Source: Piscicola geometra
Taxonomy: Eukaryota > Annelida > Clitellata > Hirudinida > Piscicolidae
DNA: 64,000 nt
Reading direction: 5' to 3'
Assembly (NCBI GenBank): GCA_943735955.1
Contig: OX030962.1
Span: 6,247,120 to 6,311,119 of the forward strand
The notes under the pieces were generated by a model, which was not told the origin of the DNA, searched no databases, and saw only the letters and a program-made list of their open reading frames with translations. The position numbers and the translations under genes were made by a program. Shown here piece by piece: positions 63,721 through 64,000 of the stretch (within the stretch, counting starts at the first letter, position 1; every line of letters starts with the position of its first letter).

Positions 63721-64000
63721 AATATTTTTTTCAAATAGTCTAGATGTAAAAAAAAACAAAATACTTCATTTCTTGTTCCATTTAAATTAAATGATTTAAT
63801 CTTCTAAATTTCATCAAACTAACTCAAAACTAAAATATTTAAAAAAAAGTAAGTTCTGTTTGATAGTTCCATAAATATTTGTACAAATCTAAAAATAAAT
63901 TAATGCTTAGACCACTTAAAATAATTTAAATGAAAATATTTTTTTTCACAGATTTAATAGTCATACAAGAAACTCTTCAAGCAGTCTCTGGAAGCATCTT
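63721..64000. other. Window end, no gene seen
   Basis: A+T-rich. Near the end, ATTTTTTTTCACAG (63940-63951) is a good acceptor-type site and the frame after it stays open, so an exon could start here and run out of the window. Confidence 0.3.

Overview
The window is metazoan nuclear DNA, very A+T-rich (roughly 70% by eye), with long introns, many microsatellites and old transposon debris. The repeats point to an animal: tRNA-derived SINE-like units, non-LTR retrotransposon fragments, hAT DNA transposons with 8-bp target duplications, and a short interstitial (TTAGGG)n telomere-type array. I cannot name the species. All gene models were built by hand from reading frames, GT/AG sites and splice phase; no alignment was run.

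Layout, all on the + strand. (1) 755-55316: 19 candidate exons whose splice phases agree at every junction (6882 nt, about 2293 codons), forming one very large gene. The product would be multi-pass membrane, with His-, Ser- and Asn-rich low-complexity stretches. Hydrophobic segments and short motifs in its N- and C-terminal parts resemble, weakly, the DC-STAMP-domain (DCST1/DCST2, Sneaky, SPE-42) sperm-egg fusion proteins; this is inference. (2) 59111-62818: a nine-exon gene. Its N-terminal three exons are unrecognised. Its C-terminal part carries four FLYWCH-type zinc fingers, one per exon, made by at least two exon-duplication events. (3) 63508-63720: a small acidic ORF with a poly(A) signal on its stop codon.

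The introns hold the mobile DNA. 26494-28080 is a near-identical 796-bp tandem duplication carrying a tRNA-like SINE unit with an unusual hairpin. 32145-33463 is a 5'-truncated LINE fragment bracketed on both sides by (AC)n arrays and followed by telomeric repeats. 47449-50157 is a hAT element with a perfect 8-bp target duplication, inside which a second hAT element (47849-48533) sits, also with a perfect 8-bp duplication. Smaller items are a family of LINE 3'-end fragments sharing a GTGGCGTAA core, two related short hAT-like MITEs, several tRNA-like SINE relics, perfect palindromes, a 221-bp (AT)n tract and three (AC)n arrays.

The two large genes look functionally unrelated: a membrane protein and a nuclear, DNA-binding-type zinc-finger protein. 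No bacterial-type features, CRISPR arrays, rRNA genes or intact tRNA genes were seen.
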